From contig CAJQKW010000109.1 of the NCBI GenBank assembly GCA_905478975.1, positions 1 through 34,329 on the forward strand: a stretch of DNA of 34,329 bases, read 5' to 3'. Under the pieces are notes generated by a model, which worked only from the letters and a program-made list of their open reading frames with translations, was not told where the DNA came from and did no database searches. The translations under genes and the position numbers were made by a program. This document shows positions 7,793 to 17,024 of this stretch, piece after piece (position 1 is the first letter of the stretch; every line of letters starts with the position of its first letter). Source of the stretch: an uncultured Pseudomonadales bacterium (GTDB taxonomy: Bacteria > Pseudomonadota > Gammaproteobacteria > Pseudomonadales > Porticoccaceae).

Positions 7793-9949
7793 TCAATACA
7801 ACGTTTCACCCTTAGCAGCCATAGCCCGCAACTTCTCAGTGGGCCGATACAACTCACTAATATGCGCATATTTATCACCGCGATCACAGACTTCCTGCAA
7901 ACCAATCTCATCCATCCAGCGACAGACGCCACCGCGGAATGCTGGGAAACCGACGCCGTAAATCAGCGCCATATCCGCTTCAGCCGGTGAGGCAACCACG
8001 CCCTCTTCCAAGCAGTGAACCATTTCCATGGCCATGGCAATCATCAGGCGATCAACAATCTGATCCCCATCCACCAACTTGGCGTCGCCATAGAGATCGG
8101 CAAACATATTAATAACTGTCTCATCCACGGCCTTGCTTGGCTTACCCTTTTCATTTAATTCGTAGCTGTAATACCCCAGCGCATTTTTCTGACCCAGGCG
8201 CTCGGCCTGATAAATCGCCTCAGTGGGCCACAGATCGGCGGTCTTCTTAAAGCGCTCTGGCAAGCCGTTGATCATCACCGGATAGCAGTGATTGATCGTG
8301 TCTATGCCAATGACGTCCATTAGGTAAGCAGGACCCATTGGCAGCCCCCAAGCTTCCATGACTTTATCCACCTGCTGGAAATCAGCGCCTTCAGAGATCA
8401 TAATTTCGAGACCAAAGAGCATGGCAAACAATACCCGGTTGACCAAGAACCCTGGGCAGTCATTAACCACAATAGGCTTCTTGCCAAGACCCAAAGCATA
8501 AGCACAGACTGCCGCGATGGTCGCATCAGAGGTGTTTTCGCCGCGAATAATTTCAACCAGTGGCATGGCGTGAACCGGATTAAAGAAGTGCATGCCGCAG
8601 AAGTTTTCGGGGCGCTTTAATGATTCGGCAAGGCGGTTGATCGAGATGGTTGAGGTGTTTGAAGTAATAACGGCGCTCTCGTCGAGCAGCGCTTCAACCG
8701 CTGGCAGTACCATTTTCTTAACGGACTCCAGCTCAACCACGGCTTCAACCAGCATATTGCAGGGAGCCACATCCTTATCTTCCAGGCTCGGCAGAATCTT
8801 ACTCAGTATCTGACCGGCTTTCTCTTCGGTTAACTTGCCACGCTTAACGCCCTTAGCCAGCAGCTTATTGGCTTCTTGAATACCCAGATCCAGAGCTGGC
8901 TGATTAATATCTTTCATTACAACCGAGTAACCGCGGATAGCGTTTTGGTAGGCAATGCCGCCACCCATAATGCCAGCGCCAATAACCCCAGCAGTTTTAA
9001 TTTCAGGCAACTTGTCCGCCAGGGCACGGCTGCGGTTTTTCGCCTGCTTAACAATATATTGATCGCTTAAAAACAAACCGACCATAGCTCTTGCCTGTGG
9101 GGTTTGAGAAATCTCATAGAAAGCTTCATTTTCCATTTTGATCGCTTCATCGCGGCCCAAATGCGCGGCGTTGGAGACCAACTCAACCGCCTTTAAAGGT
9201 GCTGGATAATGATTGCCAACCTTGCCGAGAATAGCGCTGCGGAAACCTGCGGCAGTGGCTTGCAGCTCGGCATCAGAAAGTGTCAGTGCTGAGGTCATCT
9301 GAGTACGTCGCGCTTGATAATCCCGCTCGCCGGATGCCAGCTCTTCGAGCAAAGCCAGTGATACGTCACGCAACTGCTCTGGCTCGGCGATGGCGTCAAC
9401 TGCACCGGCTGCTAAAGCCGCTTTAGGACGCTGCTGTTCACCGGAAGCAACCCAGTGAACTGCTGTGGAATAGCCAACCAAACGTGGCAGACGCACAGTG
9501 CCACCCCAGCCAGGAATAATACCCAGACCCGTCTCAGGCAGGCCTATAGCCGCCCTGGAAGAAAGCACTCGAGAATCACAGGCCAGACAGATTTCAAAAC
9601 CGCCGCCTAGCGCAAAGCCATTGATCGCAGCCACTGATGGGAAGGGCAAATCTTCGATCTCAGAGAACAGGCCATTGGCCGTCTGTGCCCCAGCAATAAA
9701 CTCTTCTTTGCTGGCAGTAAACATGTCCTTGAATTCAGTAATATCGGCGCCCACAACAAATACTGGCTTGGCGCTGCTGACTAAGAGACCGCGGATACCC
9801 GACTGAGCTTTCAGCTTATCCACCGCGTGGCGCAAATCAGCCAATGTCTGCTGGTTGAATTTATTCACCGACTCGCCTTGATTGTCGAATTGAATTTCTG
9901 CAAAACCATTGTCGATAAGCCTGAGACTGACTGTCTGTCCTTTATACAT
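7793..9949 (-). CDS. fadB: fatty acid oxidation complex alpha subunit (enoyl-CoA hydratase / 3-hydroxyacyl-CoA dehydrogenase)
   Basis: Multifunctional beta-oxidation enzyme, 718 residues (E. coli FadB is 729). The N-terminal crotonase domain has the GGGFE and LPETGLGIIPGWGG segments with both catalytic Glu residues. The Rossmann domain starts at GVIGAGIMGGGIAY, and the dehydrogenase motif is MHFFNPVHAMPLVEIIRG. The longest reading starts at GTG 9958, but that lies one base after the AAGGAA ribosome site; ATG at 9949 is ten bases away and matches the family start MYKG. FadB normally works with the thiolase FadA encoded directly downstream; here no fadA follows, only the hairpin repeats, so the partner must be elsewhere. 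It supplies acetyl-CoA that would feed the glyoxylate shunt (aceA). Confidence 0.96.
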   Translation of the reverse strand: MYKGQTVSLRLIDNGFAEIQFDNQGESVNKFNQQTLADLRHAVDKLKAQSGIRGLLVSSAKPVFVVGADITEFKDMFTASKEEFIAGAQTANGLFSEIEDLPFPSVAAINGFALGGGFEICLACDSRVLSSRAAIGLPETGLGIIPGWGGTVRLPRLVGYSTAVHWVASGEQQRPKAALAAGAVDAIAEPEQLRDVSLALLEELASGERDYQARRTQMTSALTLSDAELQATAAGFRSAILGKVGNHYPAPLKAVELVSNAAHLGRDEAIKMENEAFYEISQTPQARAMVGLFLSDQYIVKQAKNRSRALADKLPEIKTAGVIGAGIMGGGIAYQNAIRGYSVVMKDINQPALDLGIQEANKLLAKGVKRGKLTEEKAGQILSKILPSLEDKDVAPCNMLVEAVVELESVKKMVLPAVEALLDESAVITSNTSTISINRLAESLKRPENFCGMHFFNPVHAMPLVEIIRGENTSDATIAAVCAYALGLGKKPIVVNDCPGFLVNRVLFAMLFGLEIMISEGADFQQVDKVMEAWGLPMGPAYLMDVIGIDTINHCYPVMINGLPERFKKTADLWPTEAIYQAERLGQKNALGYYSYELNEKGKPSKAVDETVINMFADLYGDAKLVDGDQIVDRLMIAMAMEMVHCLEEGVVASPAEADMALIYGVGFPAFRGGVCRWMDEIGLQEVCDRGDKYAHISELYRPTEKLRAMAAKGETLY

Positions 9950-10066
9950 AGGGATCACTTTCCTTAATTGATAATTAAATTCTGTCGGTATTCTAGCTTT
10001 GTTAGCGCGTCAGTCTATGATTTACTGCGACCATACGTATCCAAGACAATAGTCGAGAGAGATCAG

Positions 10067-11461
10067 ATGACATTGCGTGACAGTATGCACCGGGAACAAC
10101 AGAGCAAAGCCCTGCTTGAGCAAGCCAAAGGCTATGCCTATGAATACGCCAACGGCGCGGCGGAGCGCAATGTATTCCCCTCCAAGCAGGCCTTAGCGGA
10201 TCTTGAACAGTTCGTCGAAGATCTACCGGCCTGCTCCGGTGATGCCACAGCCATCCTGCAACAGCTGCATCAGTATGGTTCCCCCGCCACCACGGCACAG
10301 ACCGGTGGGCGCTATTTTGGCTTTGTTAATGGCGGTATTTTACCGGTGACCTTGGCAACTAAATGGCTGAGTGATTTTTGGGATCAAAATACCGCGCTCT
10401 ATGTGATGTCACCCATTGCCTCGAAGCTCGAAGAAATCTGTGAAGGTTGGTTAAAGCAGCTATTCGGCCTGCCCGACACCACCGTGGCGGGGTTTGTTAG
10501 CGGTACCTCTTCCGCCATCCTCTGTGGACTGTCAGCAGCACGCTATAAACTGTTGCAAAACCAAGGCTGGGACTTTAACCAACAGGGCCATAATGGCGCG
10601 CCACCACTGCGTATTATTGCCGGTCGCCATATACACGGTGCAGTGACCAAGGCCGTCGCCCTGCTCGGGTTTGGTCTCGACAATATAGAGTGGGTCGAGG
10701 GAGATGATCAGGGACGCATTTTGCCCGAACAACTTCCCGATCTGGATGGCAGCTGCATCGTTTTATTACAGGCAGGCAATGTCAACTCTGGCTCTTTTGA
10801 TCCCTTTGAGGAAATTTGTGACAGGGCCAATCGCGCCGGTGCCTGGGTACATATAGATGGCGCCTTTGGGCTCTGGGCTGGCGGTACAAGGCGGCTTAAA
10901 CATCTGACTACAGGCATGGAAAAAGCCCACTCCTGGTCGGTTGATGGTCATAAGACTCTCAACACGCCCTATGACAGTGGTATTTTATTGTGCCGTGATC
11001 GAGACGCACTGATTATGGCCCTGCAAGCGTCTGGCGCCTATCTCAACTTCAGCGAAAACCGCGACGGCATGCTCTACACCCCAGAGATGTCACGCCGGGC
11101 TAGAGCGGTTGAGCTCTGGGCTGCGCTTAAATATTTGGGTGCCAAAGGCGTCGATGAGCTAGTTTATGGTATGCATAAACGGGCGCTACAGTTTGCCGAT
11201 GAGCTGAGGGCGGCGGGTTTCGACATACAAAATGATGTGGTATTTAATCAGGTGATCGTATCACCGGCTGATAACGATGCTGAGACCGATAGAATCCTGG
11301 CAGCGATTCAAGACTCCGGTGAGTGCTGGGTCGGCGGTTCAGTTTGGCAGGGTAAAAAGGTTATTCGCATCAGTGTCTGTTCTTGGATTACCGGTGCTGA
11401 GGATGTTAGCCGTTCGGTACAGGCTTTTATCGCTGCTCGAGATGCTATCGCTGGAATTTAA
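10067..11461 (+). CDS. PLP-dependent group II decarboxylase/aminotransferase-fold enzyme
   Basis: About 464 residues of the group II pyridoxal-phosphate decarboxylase family (glutamate/aromatic-L-amino-acid/sulfinoalanine decarboxylase-like). The PLP lysine is K296 in SVDGHKTLNTPYDSG; the cofactor-stacking region is VSGTSSAILCGL and the Asp that binds the pyridine nitrogen lies in WVHIDGAFGLWAGG. The amino acid substrate is not readable from the sequence. The longest reading begins at 9968, inside the fadB upstream region; I prefer ATG 10067, which follows GAGAGA and starts a conserved-looking N-terminus. The gene is divergent from fadB. Its last 17 bp overlap the 3' end of the convergent toxin gene. 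Confidence 0.85.
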   Translation: MTLRDSMHREQQSKALLEQAKGYAYEYANGAAERNVFPSKQALADLEQFVEDLPACSGDATAILQQLHQYGSPATTAQTGGRYFGFVNGGILPVTLATKWLSDFWDQNTALYVMSPIASKLEEICEGWLKQLFGLPDTTVAGFVSGTSSAILCGLSAARYKLLQNQGWDFNQQGHNGAPPLRIIAGRHIHGAVTKAVALLGFGLDNIEWVEGDDQGRILPEQLPDLDGSCIVLLQAGNVNSGSFDPFEEICDRANRAGAWVHIDGAFGLWAGGTRRLKHLTTGMEKAHSWSVDGHKTLNTPYDSGILLCRDRDALIMALQASGAYLNFSENRDGMLYTPEMSRRARAVELWAALKYLGAKGVDELVYGMHKRALQFADELRAAGFDIQNDVVFNQVIVSPADNDAETDRILAAIQDSGECWVGGSVWQGKKVIRISVCSWITGAEDVSRSVQAFIAARDAIAGI

Positions 11462-11894
11462 CTAGATCTGATCCAAGGTGTATTTCAACACCGGCCTTAA
11501 AGGCTGCTTTTACCAAGCCCTTATCAAGAGTCGCTAAGGGCAAACCCTCGCGAATTGCCAGTTCCAGATAAGCGGCATCATAACTACTCAGTTTGTAGGC
11601 CCTCGCCAGTGTTAGGATTCGACTGAAAGCCTGATGGGACGTCATAGTGTCTGTTTGAATTGCAAGATTCTCGAGCTGAGAGATAAAGCCTTCAATTTCA
11701 CCTAAACTGATCTCGTCGCGTTTCTCCGCCGACAGCAGCACACTAGTTGCTTCAAGGTGCCATAAGTTAGGAACCATGGCGCAGCCATTTAAAAGACTAT
11801 CTAAGACCTCCGTAGCATAGCGCTGATCATCTGCCTTATTGGTCTCCAGAAGCCAGCGCATGGCGACCGAATTATCTAAAACGAAACCAGTCAT
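11445..11894 (-). CDS. PIN-domain toxin of a type II toxin-antitoxin pair (VapC-like)
   Basis: 149-residue putative Mg-dependent ribonuclease. PIN-domain acidic residues are visible: the Asp in FVLDNSVAMRW near the N-terminus, the Glu in LEATSVL (about residue 48), the Asp in SSYDAAYLELA (about 118) and the Asp in ATLDKGL. Its ATG overlaps the antitoxin stop by four bases (ATGA), so the two are translationally coupled. The toxin is encoded second, the usual order. The tail overlaps the 3' end of the convergent PLP enzyme gene by 17 bp. The target RNA cannot be predicted. Confidence 0.9.
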   Translation of the reverse strand: MTGFVLDNSVAMRWLLETNKADDQRYATEVLDSLLNGCAMVPNLWHLEATSVLLSAEKRDEISLGEIEGFISQLENLAIQTDTMTSHQAFSRILTLARAYKLSSYDAAYLELAIREGLPLATLDKGLVKAAFKAGVEIHLGSDLVKFQR

Positions 11895-12130
11895 TTGCGG
11901 CCTGATTCCATCATTTCCTTGAGTTCAGAGTCCGACAGTTTATGCTTTTTGGCTTTCTTAATATTGGCAATAGCGGCAGCGGTTTTTAGGTGGCTATTGG
12001 CGCCGCTTGGTACCACGTCAGCGACCGGTTTGCCGCGATTGGTAATAGTGAAAGATTCCCCGGCTTCAACTCGGCGAAGGATCTCGGGCAACTTGGTCTT
12101 GGCATCATAGGATCCGATTTTTTCCAGCAT
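11891..12130 (-). CDS. Phd/YefM-family antitoxin
   Basis: 79-residue antitoxin. The N-terminal Phd/YefM DNA-binding fold is recognisable from IGSYDAKTKLPEILRRVEAGESF and ITNRGKPVADVVP; the Lys-rich C-terminus (after about residue 48) is the part that would wrap the toxin. ATG at 12130 has AGAGGAAA upstream. The family represses its own promoter by binding a palindrome; a perfect one overlaps the -10 box here (12154-12171). Pairing of a Phd-type antitoxin with a PIN toxin is common. Confidence 0.92.
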   Translation of the reverse strand: MLEKIGSYDAKTKLPEILRRVEAGESFTITNRGKPVADVVPSGANSHLKTAAAIANIKKAKKHKLSDSELKEMMESGRK

Positions 12131-12153
12131 AACAATTTCCTCTACCTACTATT

Positions 12154-12171
12154 AGACTAGAATACTAGTCT
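12154..12171. promoter_or_regulatory. antitoxin operator palindrome
   Basis: AGACTAG-AATA-CTAGTCT, a perfect 7-bp inverted repeat with a 4-bp centre, 24 bp upstream of the antitoxin start. It covers most of the -10 hexamer, so binding by the Phd-like antitoxin would block transcription. Confidence 0.8.
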
Positions 12172-12187
12172 GATAAAAAGAAATCAA
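12159..12187 (-). promoter_or_regulatory. sigma70-type promoter of the toxin-antitoxin operon
   Basis: On the minus strand TTGATT (12187-12182), a 17-bp spacer, then TATTCT (12164-12159). The spacing is ideal and the start codon lies about 29 bp downstream of the -10 box. Confidence 0.7.
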
Positions 12188-12242
12188 GGCCGAGTTCTTG
12201 CAGGCATCGAATGAGCGACAGGCCTTTAATGCTTAAGTATTA

Positions 12243-12899
12243 CTATTTTTCAAACAGGATCACATCAGCGCCGATAAACTCCGGCGCACTACCCCACCTC
12301 TGCCCCAGATACTCAAAAGTCGCCACCGAAAAGAAGCTGATATGAGTGGGGTCAGACTTGTAGTGCCAATTGACAAACTTCTCTGGGCTGGCAACCAGCT
12401 TGGTCATAATCCCTAACTGCCCTCCCGGCTTTAACAGGCTCCAGAGTCTCTCCAATTCGAGCAGCGGCTGCACCAGATGCTCAACGACCTCGGTGGCGGT
12501 AATAAAATCATATTGCGACTCAAGCAACTCAGGATGGCTGGCATAATAAAGGTCATAGAGCGCAACAGTATGCCCCTGCTCTTCAAGTATCAGTGACAGA
12601 CAGGGGCCGGGACCAGAGCCAAAATCCAATCCCTGGCTCTTGGGGTTGAGTCTCTCCAATAAAGGCTGAGCCAGTCGATTGAGAAAGCTGCGGTAGCCCA
12701 AATCCTGAGGATCGTTTTGGTGGAGGTCGTACTCCGCTTTTTCCTGATCAGCGGAGAGATGAAAGCTTGTCGGCACAAATACCAGCCGACAAGCTGAGCA
12801 TTGCAGATAAGCGCGGCGTTGATCCCGGTGATACCCGACCACATCCGCCCCCGCGCAAAGCGGGCAGTTCTCAGAATCTTGAATGCTGTTGTTCGCCAT
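12243..12899 (-). CDS. SAM-dependent class I methyltransferase with N-terminal zinc-ribbon-like motif
   Basis: About 218 residues. An N-terminal CPLC...CSAC pattern looks like a small zinc ribbon, followed by a class I methyltransferase: motif I LDFGSGPGPCLSLILEEQG, a motif II acidic residue in VALYD, and TATEVVEHL before a 'LKPGGQLGIMT' segment. This layout (Cys cluster, then Methyltransf_12-like domain) is typical of small-molecule or glycan methyltransferases, but no substrate can be named. The longest reading starts at TTG 12932; ATG 12899 is preferred, although neither start has a good ribosome site. It appears monocistronic, divergent from tex. Confidence 0.82.
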   Translation of the reverse strand: MANNSIQDSENCPLCAGADVVGYHRDQRRAYLQCSACRLVFVPTSFHLSADQEKAEYDLHQNDPQDLGYRSFLNRLAQPLLERLNPKSQGLDFGSGPGPCLSLILEEQGHTVALYDLYYASHPELLESQYDFITATEVVEHLVQPLLELERLWSLLKPGGQLGIMTKLVASPEKFVNWHYKSDPTHISFFSVATFEYLGQRWGSAPEFIGADVILFEK

Positions 12900-13043
12900 A
12901 GTGGTCAAGTCACAATAAGTTGATAAAAACAAGTCTACCCAGCGCCCACCGCTCAGGGCATAATCTCGCGCCTAAACCGTGCCATTGCCAGCCAGCTAAT
13001 GGCTGTCTACATTTGACTCTACTCATCATCGTAAAAGGCCATT

Positions 13044-15416
13044 ATGCAATCTATCGCCAGTCGTATCGCCAATGAACTCAAGGTCAGTGAACATCAGGTT
13101 ACTGCCGCCATACAACTGCTCGATGAGGGCGCGACCGTACCTTTTATATCGCGCTATCGCAAGGAAGTCACCGGCGGCCTCGATGACACACAGATGCGTA
13201 ACCTCGAGGAACGCCTCAACTACATAAGAGAGTTGGAGGATCGCCGCAAGTCGATTCTCGCCAGTATCGAGGAACAGGGCAAGCTGACACCTGAACTGAA
13301 GCAGGCAATCAATCTGGCCGAGACCAAGACCCGTCTCGAAGATTTATATCTACCGTTTAAGGTCAAGCGTCGCACCAAGGGACAGATTGCCATTGAAGCC
13401 GGTCTTGAGCCCCTTGCGGATCTAATTTACGGCGATCCATCTCAGCAACCAGAACAGGCTGCAGCTGCATTTGTGAATGCAGAACTGGGTATCGCTGATA
13501 TTAAGGCCGCCCTTGATGGTGCCAAATTTATTCTGATGGAGCGCTTTAGTGAAGATGCCGAGCTGCTTGGACGGCTGCGCCAGTTTATGTTCGATGAGGC
13601 CAATATCACCGCCACATTAGTTAACGGTAAAGATAAAGAGCCGGGCAAGGAACAGGCTGCCGCCAAGTTTAAAGACTATTTTGAGCACAGCGAACCCCTA
13701 AACACCACACCATCACACCGTGCCCTGGCCATGTTCCGCGCTCGCCGCGAAGGGTTTATCAGCATTAAGGTGGATCTGATCACCGAGGACGATCTCGGCC
13801 ATCCCTGTGAGAGCATGATTGCTCGCCAGGTCAATATTGAGAATTTGGGTCGCCCTGCCGATGCCTGGTTAGGTGAAGTGGTGCGCTGGACCTGGCGTAT
13901 CAAGCTGCACACCCATTTGGAAACCGATCTACTGGGCAGCCTCCGTGAGCGCTCTGATCTCGATGCAATCAATGTCTTCTCGATCAATCTTAAAGATTTG
14001 ATCCTGGCTGCACCTGCGGGTCAAAAAGCCACTATCGGACTGGATCCCGGTCTCCGCACTGGGGTTAAAGTCGCGGTCGTGGACAGCACCGGTAAATTGC
14101 TGGATCACACGGCGATCTTTCCCACACTGCCCCAACGAAAGACTCATGAAGCCGAAGCCATACTCACTCACTTTTGCGAAAAGTACGATGTTGAACTGAT
14201 TGCTATTGGCAATGGAACCGGCAGCCGCGAGACCGAGAGTTTTGTGTTGGATATGCTGAAGAACAATTCAGCGCTGAAAGCCAAGCCGGTAATGGTCAAT
14301 GAAGCCGGTGCATCGATTTATTCTGCGTCTGAATTTGCTGCCAAGGAATTTCCCGACCTGGATGTGACCATTAGAGGTGCGGTGTCTATCGCCCGTCGCC
14401 TTCAAGATCCTCTGGCCGAGCTGGTGAAGATCGACCCCAAATCTATAGGTGTGGGCCAATATCAGCACGATGTCAGTCAAGTGAAGCTAGCCAGAAGTCT
14501 CGACTCAGTGATTGAAGACTGTGTAAACGCCGTGGGTGTCGAGGTCAATACCGCCTCCTCCGCCCTGCTGCGCCGGGTTTCCGGTCTCAGCCAAACCATT
14601 GCCGACAATATAGTCGACTACCGGGATCAGCAGGGAGCGTTTAAAAGCCGTGAGCAGCTTAAACTAGTCAGCCGCTTTGGCGAGCGCACCTTTGAACAGG
14701 CAGCGGGCTTCTTGCGCATTGCCAACGGTGATAACCCACTGGATGCCTCAGCGGTACACCCAGAGACCTACTCTCTGGTTGAGCGCATTGCAGAAGCCAA
14801 TAAAACCAGCCAGAAAGCGCTGTTGGGGAATAGCCAGCTGCTGCGCAAACTGGATCCAGCAAACTTTGTGGACAGCCAATTTGGTCTGCCCACCATCACC
14901 GATATCATTAGCGAACTGGATAAGCCCGGCCGCGATCCTCGCCCTGAGTTTAAAACCGCGACTTTTAAAGAAGGTATTGAGACGATTAAGGATCTCAAGC
15001 CCGCTATGCTCCTTGAAGGGGTGGTGACCAATGTCACCAACTTTGGTGCCTTTGTCGATATTGGCGTTCATCAAGATGGCTTGGTGCATATCTCGGCCAT
15101 CGCCAATCGTTTTGTCAAAGATCCCCATGAAGTGGTCAAGACCGGCGATATAGTGAAAGTAAAAGTGATGGAAGTGGATGTTGCGAGAAAGCGCATCGCG
15201 CTGAGTATGCGAACCGATGATGAAGTGACTCCGGCACAGTCTGATAAAAGGCCGGATCGCAAAGCCAATGATACGACCAAGGACAAGTCGAAGAATGGGA
15301 CTAAGCCCACTCAGAAACATAGCAAACCCCAGAACCGCCCCCCAGCTCGAGCGCCAAAACCACAGACCAAAGGTAGCATGGCGGCACTCTTTGAAAAGGC
15401 TCTTAAGAAGCCATAG
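13044..15416 (+). CDS. tex: Tex-family transcription accessory / RNA-binding S1 protein
   Basis: 790-residue cytoplasmic nucleic-acid-binding protein, the normal Tex/YhgF length. Helical N-terminal Tex domain from [32 protein letters not shown] (split here: conserved [11 protein letters not shown] at about 32-42), a YqgF/RNase H-like domain ([17 protein letters not shown]), helix-hairpin-helix modules ([15 protein letters not shown] and following), and an S1 RNA-binding domain at about residues 650-722 ([20 protein letters not shown]). The last 60 residues are a Lys/Pro/Arg-rich disordered tail. ATG 13044 follows AAAAGG. Tex is thought to act on transcription complexes and RNA degradation. 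Confidence 0.96.
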   Translation: MQSIASRIANELKVSEHQVTAAIQLLDEGATVPFISRYRKEVTGGLDDTQMRNLEERLNYIRELEDRRKSILASIEEQGKLTPELKQAINLAETKTRLEDLYLPFKVKRRTKGQIAIEAGLEPLADLIYGDPSQQPEQAAAAFVNAELGIADIKAALDGAKFILMERFSEDAELLGRLRQFMFDEANITATLVNGKDKEPGKEQAAAKFKDYFEHSEPLNTTPSHRALAMFRARREGFISIKVDLITEDDLGHPCESMIARQVNIENLGRPADAWLGEVVRWTWRIKLHTHLETDLLGSLRERSDLDAINVFSINLKDLILAAPAGQKATIGLDPGLRTGVKVAVVDSTGKLLDHTAIFPTLPQRKTHEAEAILTHFCEKYDVELIAIGNGTGSRETESFVLDMLKNNSALKAKPVMVNEAGASIYSASEFAAKEFPDLDVTIRGAVSIARRLQDPLAELVKIDPKSIGVGQYQHDVSQVKLARSLDSVIEDCVNAVGVEVNTASSALLRRVSGLSQTIADNIVDYRDQQGAFKSREQLKLVSRFGERTFEQAAGFLRIANGDNPLDASAVHPETYSLVERIAEANKTSQKALLGNSQLLRKLDPANFVDSQFGLPTITDIISELDKPGRDPRPEFKTATFKEGIETIKDLKPAMLLEGVVTNVTNFGAFVDIGVHQDGLVHISAIANRFVKDPHEVVKTGDIVKVKVMEVDVARKRIALSMRTDDEVTPAQSDKRPDRKANDTTKDKSKNGTKPTQKHSKPQNRPPARAPKPQTKGSMAALFEKALKKP

Positions 15417-15545
15417 GGAAATCAGTAAAAGCAAGCCATAGCGGAAAAAACCATGGTGATTTTGGCTTACTGAGCGGTTAATAAAACTAAGCCGCGAGGA
15501 TTGCCAAAAAGTTACAGATTATTTAGCTGATAGTAGTATTTCGCA

Positions 15546-15574
15546 TTGACGGTAACCGGTCCGATCAGTATTAT
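15546..15574 (+). promoter_or_regulatory. promoter of the tRNA cluster
   Basis: TTGACG, a 17-bp spacer, TATTAT, then a GC-rich discriminator (GCGCCC). The first tRNA begins about 36 bp after the -10 box. The GC-rich discriminator is the hallmark of stringently controlled stable-RNA promoters. Confidence 0.8.
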
Positions 15575-15609
15575 GCGCCCTCTCGTAAGAGACCGCATGG
15601 TAAGACATT

Positions 15610-15686
15610 CGGGAATTAGCGCAGCCTGGTAGCGCGCCTGCTTTGGGAGCAGGATGTCGGGGGTTCGAATCCCTCATTCCCGACCA
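15610..15686 (+). tRNA. tRNA-Pro (UGG)
   Basis: 77 nt with encoded CCA. Acceptor stem CGGGAAT/ATTCCCG, T loop GGTTCGAATCC, anticodon loop CTTTGGG giving anticodon TGG. First of three co-oriented tRNA genes. Confidence 0.97.
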
Positions 15687-15705
15687 CTTTCCGGCTTTGT
15701 AAAAT

Positions 15706-15782
<77 letters not shown>

Positions 15783-15836
15783 TCTTTACTATCAGATGGG
15801 CCCACATGTAGGACTGGTCAAGCAGTAATACTCAAT

Positions 15837-15913
15837 GGTGGACGTAGCTCAGTTGGTAGAGCCCCGGATTGTGATTCCGGTGGTCGCGGGTTCAATCCCC
15901 GTCGTCCACCCCA
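15837..15913 (+). tRNA. tRNA-His (GUG)
   Basis: Starts with the extra G(-1) typical of tRNA-His, then GTGGACG pairing with CGTCCAC, C73 and encoded CCA. The anticodon loop is TTGTGAT, giving GTG. It is 54 nt after tRNA-Arg. Confidence 0.97.
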
Positions 15914-15936
15914 TTTGATACCCTCCTGTGACCCTA

Positions 15937-15990
15937 TTTTTTTACACCACGCCTTTTTTTTACACCACCCCTGTTTTTTTGCACCATTCC
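15937..15990. repeat. three T-tract/ACACCAC tandem units
   Basis: Just after the tRNA-His gene: T7-ACACCAC, T8-ACACCAC and T7-GCACCAT follow each other at about 17-20 nt spacing. The T tracts could end transcription of the tRNA operon, although I see no strong hairpin before them. Otherwise the 176-bp gap to folD has no gene. Confidence 0.6.
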
Positions 15991-16089
15991 TATTAAATTT
16001 TCTTATGCTCTGCGAAAAAGGTTGCTTTAGCCGCACACGTTGCCTATTTTGTTGCCCTTCTTTATTAACCGATTTAAACAGGTCTAAAC

Positions 16090-16935
16090 ATGTCTGCACC
16101 GATTCTCGATGGTAAAACCCTTGCCGCTCAAACCGAAGCCGAACTGTCCGAAAGAGTCGCCGCCCTTAAAGCAGCCAATAATGGTCAGGCCCCTATTTTG
16201 GCAACCATTCTCGTCGGCGGCGATCCTGCATCAGCCACCTATGTAAAGATGAAGCAAAACGCCTGTAAGCGTGTTGGCATGGACTCCATCGCAGTAGAGA
16301 TGGCCGATGACACCAGCACTGAACAGTTGCTGGCAAAAATTGAAGAGCTCAACAGCAACCCAAACTGTCATGGCATCCTGTTGCAGCACCCCACGCCCAA
16401 GCAGATTGATGAGCGCGCCTGTTTCGACGCCATTGCACTGGCAAAAGATGTCGACGGCGTTACCTGTCTCGGTTTTGGTCGCATGGCCATGAACGAAGAA
16501 GCTTACGGATCCGCTACACCTCAGGGCATTATGCGTATTCTTCAAGGCTACAATATTGAGATGTCAGGCAAGCACGCCGTTGTTGTGGGTCGCAGCCCTA
16601 TTCTCGGTAAGCCAATGGCGCTGATGCTGTTGAACGCCAATGCAACAGTGACCATCTGTCACTCGAAAACAGAAAACCTTCCAGAATTAATTAAGCAGGC
16701 TGATATTTTAGTCGGCGCAGTAGGTCGGCCCGAATTTATTAAAGCCGAGTGGATCAAAGATGGCGCTGTGGTTGTTGATGCCGGCTACCATCCTGGCGGT
16801 GTTGGCGATATTGAACTGGCTCCGCTGGTTGATCGCGTTGCCGCGTACACCCCTGTTCCAGGCGGTGTGGGCCCAATGACCATTAACACGCTGATTCTAC
16901 AGTCGGTGGTTGCTGCTGAAAAAAGCCTTGGCTAG
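16090..16935 (+). CDS. folD: bifunctional methylenetetrahydrofolate dehydrogenase / methenyl-THF cyclohydrolase
   Basis: 281-residue cytoplasmic one-carbon enzyme: 5,10-methylene-THF to 10-formyl-THF with NADP. The catalytic Tyr51 and Lys55 are in [25 protein letters not shown], the NADP-binding [17 protein letters not shown] and the signature [14 protein letters not shown] are all intact, and the length is normal. ATG 16090 follows AGGTC. It lies directly after the tRNA cluster and ends in a bidirectional terminator shared with the convergent sulfatase gene. Confidence 0.98.
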   Translation: MSAPILDGKTLAAQTEAELSERVAALKAANNGQAPILATILVGGDPASATYVKMKQNACKRVGMDSIAVEMADDTSTEQLLAKIEELNSNPNCHGILLQHPTPKQIDERACFDAIALAKDVDGVTCLGFGRMAMNEEAYGSATPQGIMRILQGYNIEMSGKHAVVVGRSPILGKPMALMLLNANATVTICHSKTENLPELIKQADILVGAVGRPEFIKAEWIKDGAVVVDAGYHPGGVGDIELAPLVDRVAAYTPVPGGVGPMTINTLILQSVVAAEKSLG

Positions 16936-16951
16936 CATTACTATAGATAAC

Positions 16952-16990
16952 AAAAAAGCCGCTAGCTCTTTAAGAACTAGCGGCTTTTTT
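16952..16990. terminator. bidirectional rho-independent terminator
   Basis: AAAAAA-GCCGCTAG...CTAGCGGC-TTTTTT with a short partly paired loop; A and T tracts on both sides allow it to work for folD (plus) and for the sulfatase gene (minus), which ends at 17025. Confidence 0.95.
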
Positions 16991-17024
16991 GTGGGTCTTT
17001 TAATAAGAGATTATTAAACCGAAC

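Noticed and set aside
9950-9958. GTG start for fadB
   Set aside because: The AAGGAA ribosome site ends one base before it; the ATG at 9949 has proper spacing and matches the family N-terminus.
9968-10066. 33-codon N-terminal extension of the PLP enzyme
   Set aside because: It runs through the fadB upstream region, has no ribosome site, and the peptide looks unlike the family; ATG 10067 is better supported.
14748-15434. 228-codon minus-strand open frame
   Set aside because: Antisense to the 3' half of tex, including the S1 domain; no family features.
15423-15472. Terminator after tex
   Set aside because: CAGT...AAGCCA can pair with TGGCTT-ACTG only with a 6-nt bulge, the loop is long and no T tract follows.
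15818-16099. Minus-strand ORF ending in GLNPRPPESQSGALPTELRPP
   Set aside because: It is the antisense of tRNA-His plus the T-tract repeats; the same peptide is a common misannotation.
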